NCBI RefSeq assembly: GCF_965200405.1 | Contig: NZ_OZ241356.1 | Location: forward strand, 2,046,001-2,110,000 | Length of the DNA stretch: 64,000 nucleotides | Reading direction: 5' to 3' | Source of the DNA: Glacieibacterium sp965200405 | GTDB taxonomy: Bacteria > Pseudomonadota > Alphaproteobacteria > Sphingomonadales > Sphingomonadaceae | Part shown: positions 18,512 to 27,632 of the stretch, one piece after another | How the letters are laid out: each line of letters begins with the position of its first letter | How positions within the stretch are numbered: the first letter of the stretch is position 1 | Position numbers and translations under genes: made by a program | The notes under the pieces: model-generated | The model's database searches: none | What the model saw: only the letters and a program-made list of their open reading frames with translations | What the model was told of the DNA's origin: nothing

Positions 18512-19185
18512 AGCTGCTGCTGGTCGAGGACGATCCTGGCATCGCGCGCTTTGCGCTGCGCGGCTTGGCTGCCGAGGGCTATGTCGTGGATTGGCATCGT
18601 GACGGCCGCAACGCCGCCGCCAGCCTGGCCACGGGCAGCTACTGCGCCGCCATCCTCGACCTTGGCCTCCCCGATTGCGATGGGCTCGACCTGTGCCGAG
18701 ACCTCCGCGCCGCGGGGATCGACACACCGGTAATCATGCTGACGGCGCGGACGACGCTGCAGGATCGGCTCGACGGCTTCGACTGCGGAGCCGACGACTA
18801 TCTGCCCAAGCCATTCGCATTTGCCGAGCTAGTGGCGCGACTTGCGGCGATGATCCGACGGTCTGGCATGCGCCCCGGGCGTATCGCTTTTGGAACCCTG
18901 CGTCTCGACCAGATAGCGCGCGAGGCCTTTGTCGGCACCGTCCGGCTGACCCTCAGCCGACGCGCCTTCGATGTCCTTGCGGCGTTGGTGCAGGGCGGCG
19001 GCCCGGTCGCGCGCGAAACCCTGTTGAAGAGCGTCTGGGGCAGCGACACCGAGGTCAGCGACAATTCGGTCGATGTCTACATCGGTACCCTGCGCCGGGT
19101 ACTCGCCGCGCACCCGGACGCACCGACGATCCGCACGTTGCGCGGCCAGGGCTTCCAGCTTGTCCTAAAGAACGAGACAATCTGA
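18508..19185 (+). CDS. OmpR/PhoB-family response regulator
   Basis: A 225-residue regulator paired with the upstream kinase. The receiver domain begins MKLLLVEDDPGIARFALRGL, has phospho-acceptor Asp51 in AILDLGLPDCDG, the conserved Thr in VIMLTAR and the Lys in YLPKPFAF. The C-terminal winged helix ends in DVYIGTLRRVL, then IRTLRGQGFQLVL, typical of the OmpR/PhoB class. The start ATG 18508 overlaps the kinase stop by four bases. The adjacent TonB-dependent receptor gene, 81 bases downstream, is an obvious candidate target. Confidence 0.92.
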   Translation: MKLLLVEDDPGIARFALRGLAAEGYVVDWHRDGRNAAASLATGSYCAAILDLGLPDCDGLDLCRDLRAAGIDTPVIMLTARTTLQDRLDGFDCGADDYLPKPFAFAELVARLAAMIRRSGMRPGRIAFGTLRLDQIAREAFVGTVRLTLSRRAFDVLAALVQGGGPVARETLLKSVWGSDTEVSDNSVDVYIGTLRRVLAAHPDAPTIRTLRGQGFQLVLKNETI

Positions 19186-19266
19186 GCAAGTCTTCAGGAT
19201 TTCCCGCCCGGCTCCCTCTAACGACTTGGCAACGCCCAGGATCGGGCGAGTTTGTGGGGGTGCCGC

Positions 19267-21540
19267 ATGGCCCGGATGTTACTCGTCATCGCCATCGTCG
19301 CGAGCCCGGCTTTCGCGCAGGAGTCAGACCCCGCTAATCCGACGATCGTCGTGACCGCGCCGGGCGGCGGCGTGGACATCGACGATGCGATCATCGCCAG
19401 TTCGGCCGATCTCAACCGTGCCGGTCATGCCGACCTGCTCGGAGGACTGGCGCGGACGGTGCCGGGACTGTCGCTGTCCGAGGCGCAGGGCAATCCGTTC
19501 CAGCCGAACTTCGTCTACCGCGGCTTCGTCGCGTCGCCGCTGCAGGGCAGCGCACAGGGCCTGGCCTTCTATGTCGATGGCGCGCGCTTCAACCAGCCCT
19601 TCGGCGACACCGTCAGCTTCGACCTCCTGCCGCAGGCTGCGGTCGACACGATCGCCATCCTCGATGCCAGCCCGGTCTATGGCCTCAACGCGCTGGGTGG
19701 TGCGGTCGTCGTCACTACCAAAACCGGACGCACCGCGCCCGGGCTGGCGATTTCCGGCGCCGGCGGCCGCTTCGGTCGCGCGCAAGGCTCGGTCGAGGCC
19801 GGCTGGAGCGACGGACCGCTCAGCGCCTATGTCGACCTCGAGGAGAACCACGATAGCGGCTGGCGGCGGCATTCGCCCTCGACCCTGTACAACGGCCTCG
19901 TCGATCTCGGCTATGACGGCGCGACCGCGGGCGTCCACCTCAAGCTTACCGGGGCCGACAGCGACCTGACCGGCAACGGGTCCGCCCCGGTCGAACTGCT
20001 CGCCGCCGATCGCCGCGCCGTATTCACCTACCCCGACAACACCCGCAATAAATACGGTCGCGCCAGCCTGCATCCCTGGGTCGAGCTGTCCGGGACGACC
20101 CGGCTCGAAGCCACGCTTTATTACCAGCAGCTCAAGCAGCGTACCTTGAACGGCGACGCAGCCGATATCGAGGCGTGCGACGATGATCCCGGCCTGCTCT
20201 GTCTCGAAACCGCCGCCGACGAGGCCCAGCCGCTGCTCGACAGGAATGGCGACGGCATTCCTGACACGCTCGGCGGCGAAGGCTATGGCGTCCTCAATCG
20301 CAGCCGCACCAACACGCGGGCGGGTGGCGCGCTGATCCAGTTGACCGACAAGCGCCCGCTGTTCGGCGGCGAGAACCAGCTGACCATCGGTGCCAGCTAT
20401 GACCGCAGTCACACCCGCTTCGACTCCTCGACCGAGGTCGGCCGATTGACCGAGGAGCGCAGCGTCGAAGGTCTCGGGCCGATCGTCGCCCAGCCCGACG
20501 GCTCGATCACTCCCGTCTCGCTCGATGCGCGCACTCGCTACACCGGGGTGTTCATTGCCGAAAAGCTGCCGCTGTTCGGCGGCCTGAGCGCCGAGCTCGG
20601 CGTTCGCTGGAACCACGCCCGGGTCATTCTCGACGATCGGATCGGAACGGTGCTCGACGGCAATCACACGTTCAGCCGGGTCAACCCGGGGGCGGAACTC
20701 GACTGGGAGATCTCGCCGGCGCTGTCGCTGCGCGGCGGTTACGCCGAGACCAACCGGGCGCCGACGCCTGCCGAACTCGCCTGCGCCGACGAGGACGCGC
20801 CGTGCAGCCTGACCAACTTCTTCGTCGGCGATCCGCCGCTCAAGCAGGTCGTCGCGAAGACCTGGGAACTCGGCGCCTCCGGCCGGCTCCGCGAGGGTCC
20901 ATGGCGGATCGACTGGCTGCTGTCAGGTTACCGCGCCACCAATCACGACGACATCCAGTTCATCGCCGCCGAGACCCGCGGGCGCGCCTTCTTCCAGAAT
21001 ATCGGCCAGACCCGGCGACAGGGTGTCGAGGCGAGCGTCACCGCCGTGCAGGGGCCATGGTCGCTGCGCGCCGGCTACGCTTTCACCGACGCGACTTTCC
21101 GTACGCCGCTGACGCTCAACAGCCCGGACAACCCATCCGCCGACGACGATGGCCAGATCAGCGTCAGGCGCGGCGACCGCATGCCAAGCGTGCCCCGTCA
21201 CCGCGGGCTGGTGTCCGTCGACTATGCCGGGCGCGGCTTCTCCGTCGGCGGAGATGTACAGGCCCAGACCGGCCAGTATCTGGTTGGCGACGAGGCGAAC
21301 CTCGAGCCACGGACGGGCGGCTTCGCGCTGCTCAATCTGCGCGGCAGCGTCGCGGTGGCAGGCCCCGTGACGCTGTTCGCCGAACTGTCCAACGTTTTCG
21401 ACAAGCACTACGCGACCTTCGGGACATTCTCGGAAACCGGCGAGGTGGAGTTGTCCGAAGCGCCCAACGCCAGCAATCCGCGCAGCCTAGGGCCAGGGAC
21501 GCCACGCCGCTGGTTGGCCGGGCTTCGCGCCAGGTTCTGA
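19267..21540 (+). CDS. TonB-dependent outer-membrane receptor
   Basis: A 757-residue receptor that should import a bulky or scarce nutrient across the outer membrane using TonB energy. A signal peptide (MARMLLVIAIVASPAFAQ) is followed by a TonB box (PTIVVTAPG), the plug domain (about 45-155; LLGGLARTVPGL and GLNALGGAVVVTTKTG) and a beta-barrel ending in the aromatic-terminal RRWLAGLRARF. ATG 19267 is chosen because GGGGG lies nine bases upstream and it gives a clean signal peptide; an upstream TTG at 19252 does not. The substrate is unknown; a sugar is plausible given the FucP-like permease nearby, a siderophore equally possible. Confidence 0.9.
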   Translation: MARMLLVIAIVASPAFAQESDPANPTIVVTAPGGGVDIDDAIIASSADLNRAGHADLLGGLARTVPGLSLSEAQGNPFQPNFVYRGFVASPLQGSAQGLAFYVDGARFNQPFGDTVSFDLLPQAAVDTIAILDASPVYGLNALGGAVVVTTKTGRTAPGLAISGAGGRFGRAQGSVEAGWSDGPLSAYVDLEENHDSGWRRHSPSTLYNGLVDLGYDGATAGVHLKLTGADSDLTGNGSAPVELLAADRRAVFTYPDNTRNKYGRASLHPWVELSGTTRLEATLYYQQLKQRTLNGDAADIEACDDDPGLLCLETAADEAQPLLDRNGDGIPDTLGGEGYGVLNRSRTNTRAGGALIQLTDKRPLFGGENQLTIGASYDRSHTRFDSSTEVGRLTEERSVEGLGPIVAQPDGSITPVSLDARTRYTGVFIAEKLPLFGGLSAELGVRWNHARVILDDRIGTVLDGNHTFSRVNPGAELDWEISPALSLRGGYAETNRAPTPAELACADEDAPCSLTNFFVGDPPLKQVVAKTWELGASGRLREGPWRIDWLLSGYRATNHDDIQFIAAETRGRAFFQNIGQTRRQGVEASVTAVQGPWSLRAGYAFTDATFRTPLTLNSPDNPSADDDGQISVRRGDRMPSVPRHRGLVSVDYAGRGFSVGGDVQAQTGQYLVGDEANLEPRTGGFALLNLRGSVAVAGPVTLFAELSNVFDKHYATFGTFSETGEVELSEAPNASNPRSLGPGTPRRWLAGLRARF

Positions 21541-21644
21541 TCTTGCGCAGTGCCGTCGCGCGCCTTGGCTGCCTGCACCCACTGGAACTGAAGCGCTGCA
21601 GTATCGTTTGGGAGGCTCAACGAAGGTTCTAAAGGGTTTGTCCA

Positions 21645-22313
21645 ATGCGTAACATCTTGCGTTCCATCAGCGTCTGTGCGCTGCTCGCTGCCTCGACCGT
21701 GCCATTCGCTGCACACGCCGCCGACGATGCCGCCAAGGCTCGTGCCGCCATCGCCGCGGCGCGCGGCAAGATCGATGCAGGCGACAAGGTCGGTGCCAGC
21801 GCCGAGGCTGCCGGGATCCAGGCTCGTGCCCGCGACGCGTTGCGCTCCGCCGAGCTGAACCTGGCGCAGGGCCACAAGAAGGAAGCGCAGATCGACGCCG
21901 CGCACGCCTCGGAGATGGCCGATGCAGCGCTGGTCACCGCCGACCGCCGCAAGGTCGAAGCCGAGCGTGACCGGAGCCGCGATGCGGAAGCCGCCGCCAG
22001 CACTGCCCAGCAGAACGCCGCTGCCGCCGACGCTCGCGCCGATGCCGCACAGCAGGGCGCCGCCGCCGCAGCCGCTCAGGCCGCTGCCGCGCAGCAGTCC
22101 GCAGCCCAGGCCGCCGCGGAAACCGAGGCACTCCGCAGCGCACCGCCGGTCGTTGCTCAGGCGCCGACGACGACCACGGTAATCCAGAAGGAGACCGTGC
22201 GCCGTCCTGCCACGCCGGCCCGCCGTACCGTGACCCGCGTCGTCCGCAAGCCGGCAGTCGCGGCACAGGTTACCGACCGCACCACGACGACGGTGACGAC
22301 GACGCCGCAGTAA
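21645..22313 (+). CDS. Alanine-rich periplasmic coiled-coil protein, unknown function
   Basis: A 222-residue protein with a signal peptide (MRNILRSISVCALLAAS, cleavage after AHA near residue 25). The mature part is almost entirely helical: an Ala-rich stretch (about 27-175) with AAA/AQQ heptad-like repeats, then a Thr/Arg/Pro-rich tail (TTTTVIQKETVRRPATPARR). It is probably an envelope spacer or scaffold, and resembles DUF4398-type proteins only in overall composition. It is monocistronic: a strong terminator follows 22 bases after the stop. No function is assigned. Confidence 0.75.
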   Translation: MRNILRSISVCALLAASTVPFAAHAADDAAKARAAIAAARGKIDAGDKVGASAEAAGIQARARDALRSAELNLAQGHKKEAQIDAAHASEMADAALVTADRRKVEAERDRSRDAEAAASTAQQNAAAADARADAAQQGAAAAAAQAAAAQQSAAQAAAETEALRSAPPVVAQAPTTTTVIQKETVRRPATPARRTVTRVVRKPAVAAQVTDRTTTTVTTTPQ

Positions 22314-22335
22314 GCTGCAACCTGCCCGATCGACG

Positions 22336-22373
22336 AAAGGCCGCCACCTTCAAAGCGAAGGTGGCGGCCTTTT
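22336..22373 (+). terminator. Rho-independent terminator
   Basis: A perfect 13-bp stem (GGCCGCCACCTTC / GAAGGTGGCGGCC) with a five-base AAAGC loop is flanked by AAA and TTTT. It ends the alanine-rich protein gene and, with its A-run, may also stop the convergent gene at 22399-22800. Confidence 0.93.
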
Positions 22374-22398
22374 GCTGCCAGCGTCGTCGATGATCCCG

Positions 22399-22800
22399 TT
22401 AGAAGGGAATGCCGACGCGCTGGCCATTGGCACGCCGCTCGTCGGCCCATTGGCGCAGCATCGCGGCGGTGCATCCCGTCTGGCCGCCGGCGCCGACCGC
22501 CGAGCAACTGTCCGGCCGCTCCGGGCGTGCTGCGTCGTCGAGGGTGGCGACCCGCGCTGACCATGGCTGCTCGGTGCGTTCCGCCTTGTGCTTGCGCAGC
22601 TTTGGCGGAATCCGGAAGCGCTCCGCCTCGGGCAGCCGGCCGCAGACCACGATGTCGCCATTCGATGCCGTGGGGCAGGGATCGTTGCCATAAACCGTGG
22701 CCGTCGTGATGATCTGTCGGCCAACCAGCGGCGGTGCGGCATGGGCGGGCGCCATAAAGCCCAGTGCCAACAGCGGTGCGACCAACCAAGTCTTAGTCAT
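22399..22800 (-). CDS. Conserved secreted protein of sphingomonads, unknown function
   Basis: A 133-residue protein with a signal peptide (MTKTWLVAPLLALGFMAPAHA). The mature part contains TTATVYGNDPCPTASNGDIV, then VCGRLPEAERFRIPPKLR, a pattern I recognise from uncharacterised sphingomonad envelope proteins. Four Cys (in NDPCP, VVCGR, PDSCS, TGCT) could form two disulphides. ATG 22800 is the only start giving a signal peptide. It is convergent with the alanine-rich protein gene and divergent from DUF2891. The function is not known. Confidence 0.75.
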   Translation of the reverse strand: MTKTWLVAPLLALGFMAPAHAAPPLVGRQIITTATVYGNDPCPTASNGDIVVCGRLPEAERFRIPPKLRKHKAERTEQPWSARVATLDDAARPERPDSCSAVGAGGQTGCTAAMLRQWADERRANGQRVGIPF

Positions 22801-22908
22801 CGCGGTACTTTTCCATCTATAGCAGCATGTACTCCGCTGCGGTTGTCGCCGTGAACACCCGGTGTATGGTCGAACGCGTACTGATGAAAGGGGATGAGGT
22901 TTGCGACG

Positions 22909-23895
22909 ATGCACCTGACGCCGGCGCTGGCCAGCCAGTTCGCCCGCATCGCGCTGGGCCATGTCGCGCGCGAGTATCCCAACAAACTCGACCATGTCCT
23001 GCGTCGCGAGGGGGAGACTTATGGCCCCCGGGCGCTCCACCCGATTTTCTTTGGCAGCTACGACTGGCACAGCTGTGTCCATGGCTGGTGGCTGCTGCTG
23101 ACCTTGCTGCGGCTCGCGCCCGGGCTGCCCGAGGCGGCGTCGATCCGCGAGCTTATCCTCGCGACCTTCACGCCAGCCAAGATCGAGGCGGAGCGCGATT
23201 ATCTGGACCTGGCGGCGGAGCGTGCCTTCGAACGACCCTATGGCTGGGCCTGGTTGCTGACGCTTCATGCCGAGGCGGCGCGCCACAATTCGCGTCTCGG
23301 CGATCAGTTGCGCCCGCTCGCCGAGGCAGTTGCCGATCGCTTTCACGACTGGCTGGCCGGCGCTGCCTATCCCAATCGTACCGGCGGGCACGCCAACACC
23401 GCCTTCGCGCTGATTCACGCGCATGCCTGGGCTATCGAGTTCGACAGCGATCTGGCGATGATGTTCAGCGACCAGGCACGCGACTGGTACGGCGAGGACC
23501 GTAACGCCCAGGCGTGGGAGCCCGATGGCGATGCCTTCCTGTCGCCGACCCTGACCGAAGCGCATTGCATGGCCCGGCTGCTGCCGGAAGCTGAGTTCGC
23601 CCGCTGGTTCACCGACTTCCTGCCGCGCCTCGACGATAGCGAGCCGCACACATTGTTCGAGCCGGCGATGGTCAGCGACCGCAGCGACGGCAAGATCGTG
23701 CATCTCGACGGTCTCAATCTCAGCCGGGCATGGAACTGGCGGGCTTTGGGGCGCTACCTGCCGCTCGCCCATGCAGGCCACAGCGCCGGTGAGCGGCACC
23801 TCGCCGCCGCATTGCCGCACATCGCCGGCGACTATATGGGGGAACATTGGCTGGCGAGCTTTGCTCTACTGGCGCTGCTACCCGCCGCCCCCTGA
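22909..23895 (+). CDS. DUF2891 family protein
   Basis: A 328-residue protein of the DUF2891 family. It begins MHLTPALASQFARIALGHV and has REYPNKLDHVLRREG, FFGSYDWHSCVHGWWLLLTL, NRTGGHANTAFALIHAHAWA and DAFLSPTLTEAHCMARLL. The regular His, Trp and Asp residues and all-helical prediction suggest an (alpha/alpha)6-type barrel, possibly carbohydrate-active, but no activity is established. GAGG nine bases before ATG 22909 supports this start; in-frame ATG 22894 is an alternative. The transglutaminase-like gene follows 17 bases after the stop. Confidence 0.85.
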   Translation: MHLTPALASQFARIALGHVAREYPNKLDHVLRREGETYGPRALHPIFFGSYDWHSCVHGWWLLLTLLRLAPGLPEAASIRELILATFTPAKIEAERDYLDLAAERAFERPYGWAWLLTLHAEAARHNSRLGDQLRPLAEAVADRFHDWLAGAAYPNRTGGHANTAFALIHAHAWAIEFDSDLAMMFSDQARDWYGEDRNAQAWEPDGDAFLSPTLTEAHCMARLLPEAEFARWFTDFLPRLDDSEPHTLFEPAMVSDRSDGKIVHLDGLNLSRAWNWRALGRYLPLAHAGHSAGERHLAAALPHIAGDYMGEHWLASFALLALLPAAP

Positions 23896-23912
23896 CTTTT
23901 CCGAAAGCTCTC

Positions 23913-24683
23913 ATGCGCCTGCTTGCCCAGTCCCATATCGCCAATCGCTATGCCCAGCCGACGGAGATCATGGCCAAGGTCCAGGTCGCCCGTGCGCCGG
24001 GACAGACGATCGTCTCCGAGACGCTGTCGATCAGCCCGGACACCCGTGTCGACGCGGTCGAGCTGGAGGATGGGCGGCTGCTGCGCGGCATTTTCCAGGG
24101 CCAGGTCGAAGTCGCCTATTCCGCCGTGATCGACCTCGAGCCGCGCATCGAGATCCACGCCGGTGCGCTCCAGCACCGGTGGAGCGATCTGCCCGCCGAT
24201 ATCCTGCCCTATCTGATGCCGAGCCGCTTCTGCCCGTCGGACAAGTTCCTGCGCTTTGCCGGCCGCGAGTTCGGCAATGTCAGCGGCGGTGCCAAGATGA
24301 TCGCCATCGTCGAGTGGATCCGCAAGCACGTCGACTACCTGCACGGTGTCAGCACCGCCGAGACCGGTGCCGAAAGCACTTTCATCGACCGCGCCGGGGT
24401 GTGTCGTGACTTCACCCACCTAGGCCTGACGCTGGCGCGGGCAGGTGGTATCCCGGCACGAGCGGTCGCGGCGTACGCGCTGGCCCTCGATCCACCGGAT
24501 TTTCATGCGGTGTTCGAGGTCTGGCTGGGCAACGGCTGGTGGCTGATCGACCCGACCGGGCTGGCCCCGATCGAGGGCCTCATCCGCATCGCGCATGGCC
24601 GGGACGCCGCGGACATCGCGTTCCTGACGACGAGTGGCCCGGTGGAGCAGGTCGCGATGACGGTCAGCGTCGCGAAGATCTAG
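23913..24683 (+). CDS. Transglutaminase-like cysteine protease family protein
   Basis: A 256-residue cytoplasmic protein with a transglutaminase core. The triad can be seen as Cys164 (GVCRDFTH), His (PDFHAVFEVW) and Asp (WWLIDPTG). The N-terminal ~100 residues form a beta-rich domain common in bacterial members of this group. ATG 23913 starts MRLLAQSHIANRYAQPTEIM; the frame is open further upstream but would overlap DUF2891. It probably acts as a protease or amidase rather than a cross-linker. It lies 17 bases after DUF2891 and is probably co-transcribed. Confidence 0.87.
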   Translation: MRLLAQSHIANRYAQPTEIMAKVQVARAPGQTIVSETLSISPDTRVDAVELEDGRLLRGIFQGQVEVAYSAVIDLEPRIEIHAGALQHRWSDLPADILPYLMPSRFCPSDKFLRFAGREFGNVSGGAKMIAIVEWIRKHVDYLHGVSTAETGAESTFIDRAGVCRDFTHLGLTLARAGGIPARAVAAYALALDPPDFHAVFEVWLGNGWWLIDPTGLAPIEGLIRIAHGRDAADIAFLTTSGPVEQVAMTVSVAKI

Positions 24684-24695
24684 CTGCCTACTGCA

Positions 24696-24716
24696 TCCCT
24701 CCCGGAACGGGAGGGA
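24696..24716. repeat. Short palindrome related to the element at 62322-62402
   Basis: TCCCTCCC (24696-24703) and GGGAGGGA (24709-24716) form a perfect 8-bp stem with a GGAAC loop. It sits between two convergent genes. Its core GGAACGGGAGGG matches one arm of the large inverted repeat at 62322-62402, so it may be a short copy of the same dispersed palindrome. It could also help termination. Confidence 0.55.
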
Positions 24717-24757
24717 GACGAGCAAAAGACTTTTGTTTCATCGCCGACGGGTTCGCT

Positions 24758-26278
24758 TCAGCCCGCCCAGCTGTCGCGCAGCTCGCGCTTGAGCACCTTA
24801 CCAATCGCGCTGCGCGGCAGTGCCTCGACCACCGCGACGCCGCTCAGCCGCTGCGTCTTGCCGAGCTGCGCATTGGCCCAGTCCCGCACAGTTTCGCCAT
24901 CCCCGCTGCGCAGGGCCAGGAACGCCACCGGAGTTTCGCCCCAAGCATTGGATGGGATACCGACGACCGCCGCCTCGACCACGTCGGGATGCGCTGTCAG
25001 GATCGCCTCGATGTCGCTCGGGTAGATGTTGTAGCCACCCGAGATGATCATGTCCTTCTTGCGGTCCATGAGCGTAAGGAAGCCATCGGCGTCGAAGCGG
25101 CCGACATCGCCGGTGCGCATGAAGCGACGGCCGTCGGGAGCGGTCCACATCGCCGCCTCGGTCTGGTCGGGACGGTTGTGATAGCCATTCATCGTCGCGG
25201 CGCTGTGCCCGACGACTTCGCCGATCTCGCCGGCGGGAAGCTCGGAGCCATCTTCGCCCAGCACGCGCATGTCGTGGCCGGGGGCGGGGCGACCGACGGT
25301 GTGGAGCTTGTCGGGAAACAGGTGCGCGAGCAGGACGCAGACGCCGCCGCCCTCGGTCATGCCGAAATACTCGACTAGCCCGCCGGGCCAGCGCGCCAGC
25401 ACATCGGCCTTGAGTTCGGCGGGAAAGGGCGCGCTGGTGGCGAACTTCATCACCGTGCTCGACAGGTCGTGAGCTTCGAAATCGGGCAGCGCCATGATGC
25501 GGCGGTACTGGACCGGGACCAGCATGGTGTGGGTCATGCGGTGCGTTTCGGCGAGCTTGAGATAGGCCGCCGCGTCGAACTTCGGCATCATCACGATGGT
25601 GCCGCCGGCGCCGATGGCGGGCATGAAGCTGGCCATGGTGGTGTTCGAATAGAGCGGCGTCGACAGCAACGTCACCGAACGCGTCGTGTAGCCCAGCTTG
25701 GCGCCGCCGGTGACATGGCCCCAGCGCATCCGGTGGCTCTGGACGATACCCTTGGGCGTGCCGGTCGTGCCGCTGGAATAGATGATGTGGAACGGCGCGG
25801 CGGGATCGACCTGCACCAGCGCCGGCGCATGGTCGGACAGCCATTCCGCCAGTTTATCCGATTGGTCGAGGCGGACGACAGTGCGGGCGGCGAGCGCCAC
25901 GCCGTCCAGCGTCTCCACCACCTGGCCATCGGCGAACAGGATAGGCGCGCCGCTGTCGGCGATCATCGCGACGATCTGCTCCGGTGTCGACGACGGCGCG
26001 ATCGGGGCGACCGCCACTCCGGCGCGGAGAGCCCCGAGGAAGATCGCGGCATAGTCGATGGAGGTCGCGGCGCAGATCGCGATCCGGTCGCCCGGCAACA
26101 GTCCCTCGGCCTGCAGCTTGCCCGCCACCCGGTCCATCAGGGCGTCGAGGTCGCCGTAGCTCAGTCGTGCCTCGCCGACGACGAAGGCGATGCGCCCGGG
26201 CTCTTCGACGGCATGAAGATGGACGACCTCGGCGAGCGTGCCGAAATCCTGCGCGAGAATGTCTTCGACCTGGCTCAT
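24758..26278 (-). CDS. Acyl-CoA synthetase / AMP-dependent ligase
   Basis: A 506-residue ANL-superfamily enzyme that activates a carboxylic acid as acyl-AMP and then acyl-CoA. The P-loop-like motif is IIYSSGTTGTPKGIVQSH, the A5 motif YFGMTEGGG, the A7/A8 region TGDVGRFDADGFLTL, then DRKKDMIISGGYNIYP, and the C-terminal catalytic-Lys motif PRSAIGKVLKREL. ATG 26278 (MSQVEDILAQDFG) is preferred to an upstream ATG that would extend 29 unlikely residues. It is divergent from telA. The substrate could be a fatty or aromatic acid; sequence alone does not decide. Confidence 0.88.
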   Translation of the reverse strand: MSQVEDILAQDFGTLAEVVHLHAVEEPGRIAFVVGEARLSYGDLDALMDRVAGKLQAEGLLPGDRIAICAATSIDYAAIFLGALRAGVAVAPIAPSSTPEQIVAMIADSGAPILFADGQVVETLDGVALAARTVVRLDQSDKLAEWLSDHAPALVQVDPAAPFHIIYSSGTTGTPKGIVQSHRMRWGHVTGGAKLGYTTRSVTLLSTPLYSNTTMASFMPAIGAGGTIVMMPKFDAAAYLKLAETHRMTHTMLVPVQYRRIMALPDFEAHDLSSTVMKFATSAPFPAELKADVLARWPGGLVEYFGMTEGGGVCVLLAHLFPDKLHTVGRPAPGHDMRVLGEDGSELPAGEIGEVVGHSAATMNGYHNRPDQTEAAMWTAPDGRRFMRTGDVGRFDADGFLTLMDRKKDMIISGGYNIYPSDIEAILTAHPDVVEAAVVGIPSNAWGETPVAFLALRSGDGETVRDWANAQLGKTQRLSGVAVVEALPRSAIGKVLKRELRDSWAG

Positions 26279-26410
26279 GCCCAGCTTCTCGCGCAACCGC
26301 GGCGCCCTTGGCAAGCACGCCGCGGCACCCGACATAGACGCGTAACACAGTAGAGCCTTGCCCAACGATCTGCTAACCCTGCGCGTACAACCACCGGAGC
26401 TGACCTAGAC

Positions 26411-27631
26411 ATGGCCACCCAGACGACGCCCCAGACAACGACGGCGACGACTCCTTCGACGATCACGCTGACGCCGCCCGAGGCGGTCGCCGTGGTCGAG
26501 CCGCAGGCGGCGTCGGGACTGGTGCCGGTCGACAACGAGGTGAAGTCGAAGCTCGAGGCCAATGTCGACAAGTTCGTCACCGATCTGGCCCAGCTCGATG
26601 CCGCGTCCCCGGCGTTCGGCGCCAAGGTCGATGAGCTGACCAACCTGGGTGCGCGCGAGATCGCCGATGCGGCGGGCCAGTCGAACCGTTTCCTCGACCG
26701 CCCGGTGCGCGCCATGGACCGCGACACCGGCATCGGCGCCAATCTGACCGAGCTGCGCGCCACCATCGAGGACCTCGACCCGGGCAAGCGCGGCAACCTC
26801 ATGAGCCGCAAGAAGCTGTTTGGGCTGATCCCGTTCGGCGGCAACAAGTTGCGCGGCTATTTTGACAGCTACAAGTCGGCGCAGTCGAACATCTCGGCGA
26901 TCCTGTCGCGACTGGCGGCGGGCAAGGACGAGTTGCTCGAGGACAATGCCGCGGTCGACCGCGAGCGTGCCAATCTGTGGAAGACGATGGGCAAGCTGGA
27001 GCAGATGGTCCACGTCTCCAAGACGCTGGACAGCAAGCTGGAGGCCAAGGCGGCCGAGCTGGATTACAGCGAGCCGGCCAAGGCCAAGGCGATCCGCGAG
27101 TCCGCGCTGTTCTACATCCGCCAGCGCACTACCGACCTGCTGACCCAGCAGGCGGTCAGCGTGCAGGGCTATCTGGCGCTCGACCTCGTCAAGAAGAACA
27201 ACGTCGAACTGGTCAAGGGCGTCGACCGCGCCTCGACCACGACGGTCGCCGCGCTACGCACCGCCGTTACCGTGGCACAGGCGCTGACCGCGCAGAAGCT
27301 GGTGCTGGAGCAGATCACCGCGCTCAACACCACGACCGCAGGCATGATCGATTCGACCGGCGAGCTGCTCAAGACCCAGACCGGGGCGATCCACCAGCAG
27401 GCGGCGTCGTCGACCATCCCGATCGCGACGCTGCAGCGGGCCTTCTCCAACATCTACCAGACAATGGACGCCATCGATACGTTCAAGCTGCAGGCGCTGA
27501 GCAACATGAAGACCACCGTCGACAGCCTGTCGAGCGAAGTCGAAAAGTCGCGCGGCTACATCGCCCGCGCCGAGGGTGCCTCGCAGGGCCAGGTCAGCAG
27601 CACGCCGGCCTTCACGGCGCTGGAGGGCTGA
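26411..27631 (+). CDS. TelA/KlaA-family toxic anion resistance protein
   Basis: A 406-residue, mostly helical cytoplasmic protein of the TelA family, named for tellurite resistance but now linked to general envelope and stress functions. Family hallmarks are MSRKKLFGLIPFGGNKLRGY and FDSYKSAQSNISAIL near the middle, ERANLWKTMGKLEQM, and ALFYIRQRTTDLLTQQAVSV, then QGYLALDLVKKNN. A Thr/Pro-rich N-terminus (residues 1-25) precedes the helical body. It is followed after one base by the XpaC-like gene, a pairing also seen in Firmicutes, so the two probably act together. Confidence 0.9.
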   Translation: MATQTTPQTTTATTPSTITLTPPEAVAVVEPQAASGLVPVDNEVKSKLEANVDKFVTDLAQLDAASPAFGAKVDELTNLGAREIADAAGQSNRFLDRPVRAMDRDTGIGANLTELRATIEDLDPGKRGNLMSRKKLFGLIPFGGNKLRGYFDSYKSAQSNISAILSRLAAGKDELLEDNAAVDRERANLWKTMGKLEQMVHVSKTLDSKLEAKAAELDYSEPAKAKAIRESALFYIRQRTTDLLTQQAVSVQGYLALDLVKKNNVELVKGVDRASTTTVAALRTAVTVAQALTAQKLVLEQITALNTTTAGMIDSTGELLKTQTGAIHQQAASSTIPIATLQRAFSNIYQTMDAIDTFKLQALSNMKTTVDSLSSEVEKSRGYIARAEGASQGQVSSTPAFTALEG

Positions 27632-27632
27632 G

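Noticed and set aside
19252..19266. TTG start five codons upstream for the TonB-dependent receptor
   Set aside because: It would put WGCR before the signal peptide and has no suitable ribosome site; ATG 19267 has both.
24684..24757. Palindrome between convergent genes as a classic Rho-independent terminator
   Set aside because: The stem is short and not followed directly by T's on either strand (the TTTTG run is 14 bases further), so it is listed as a repeat instead.
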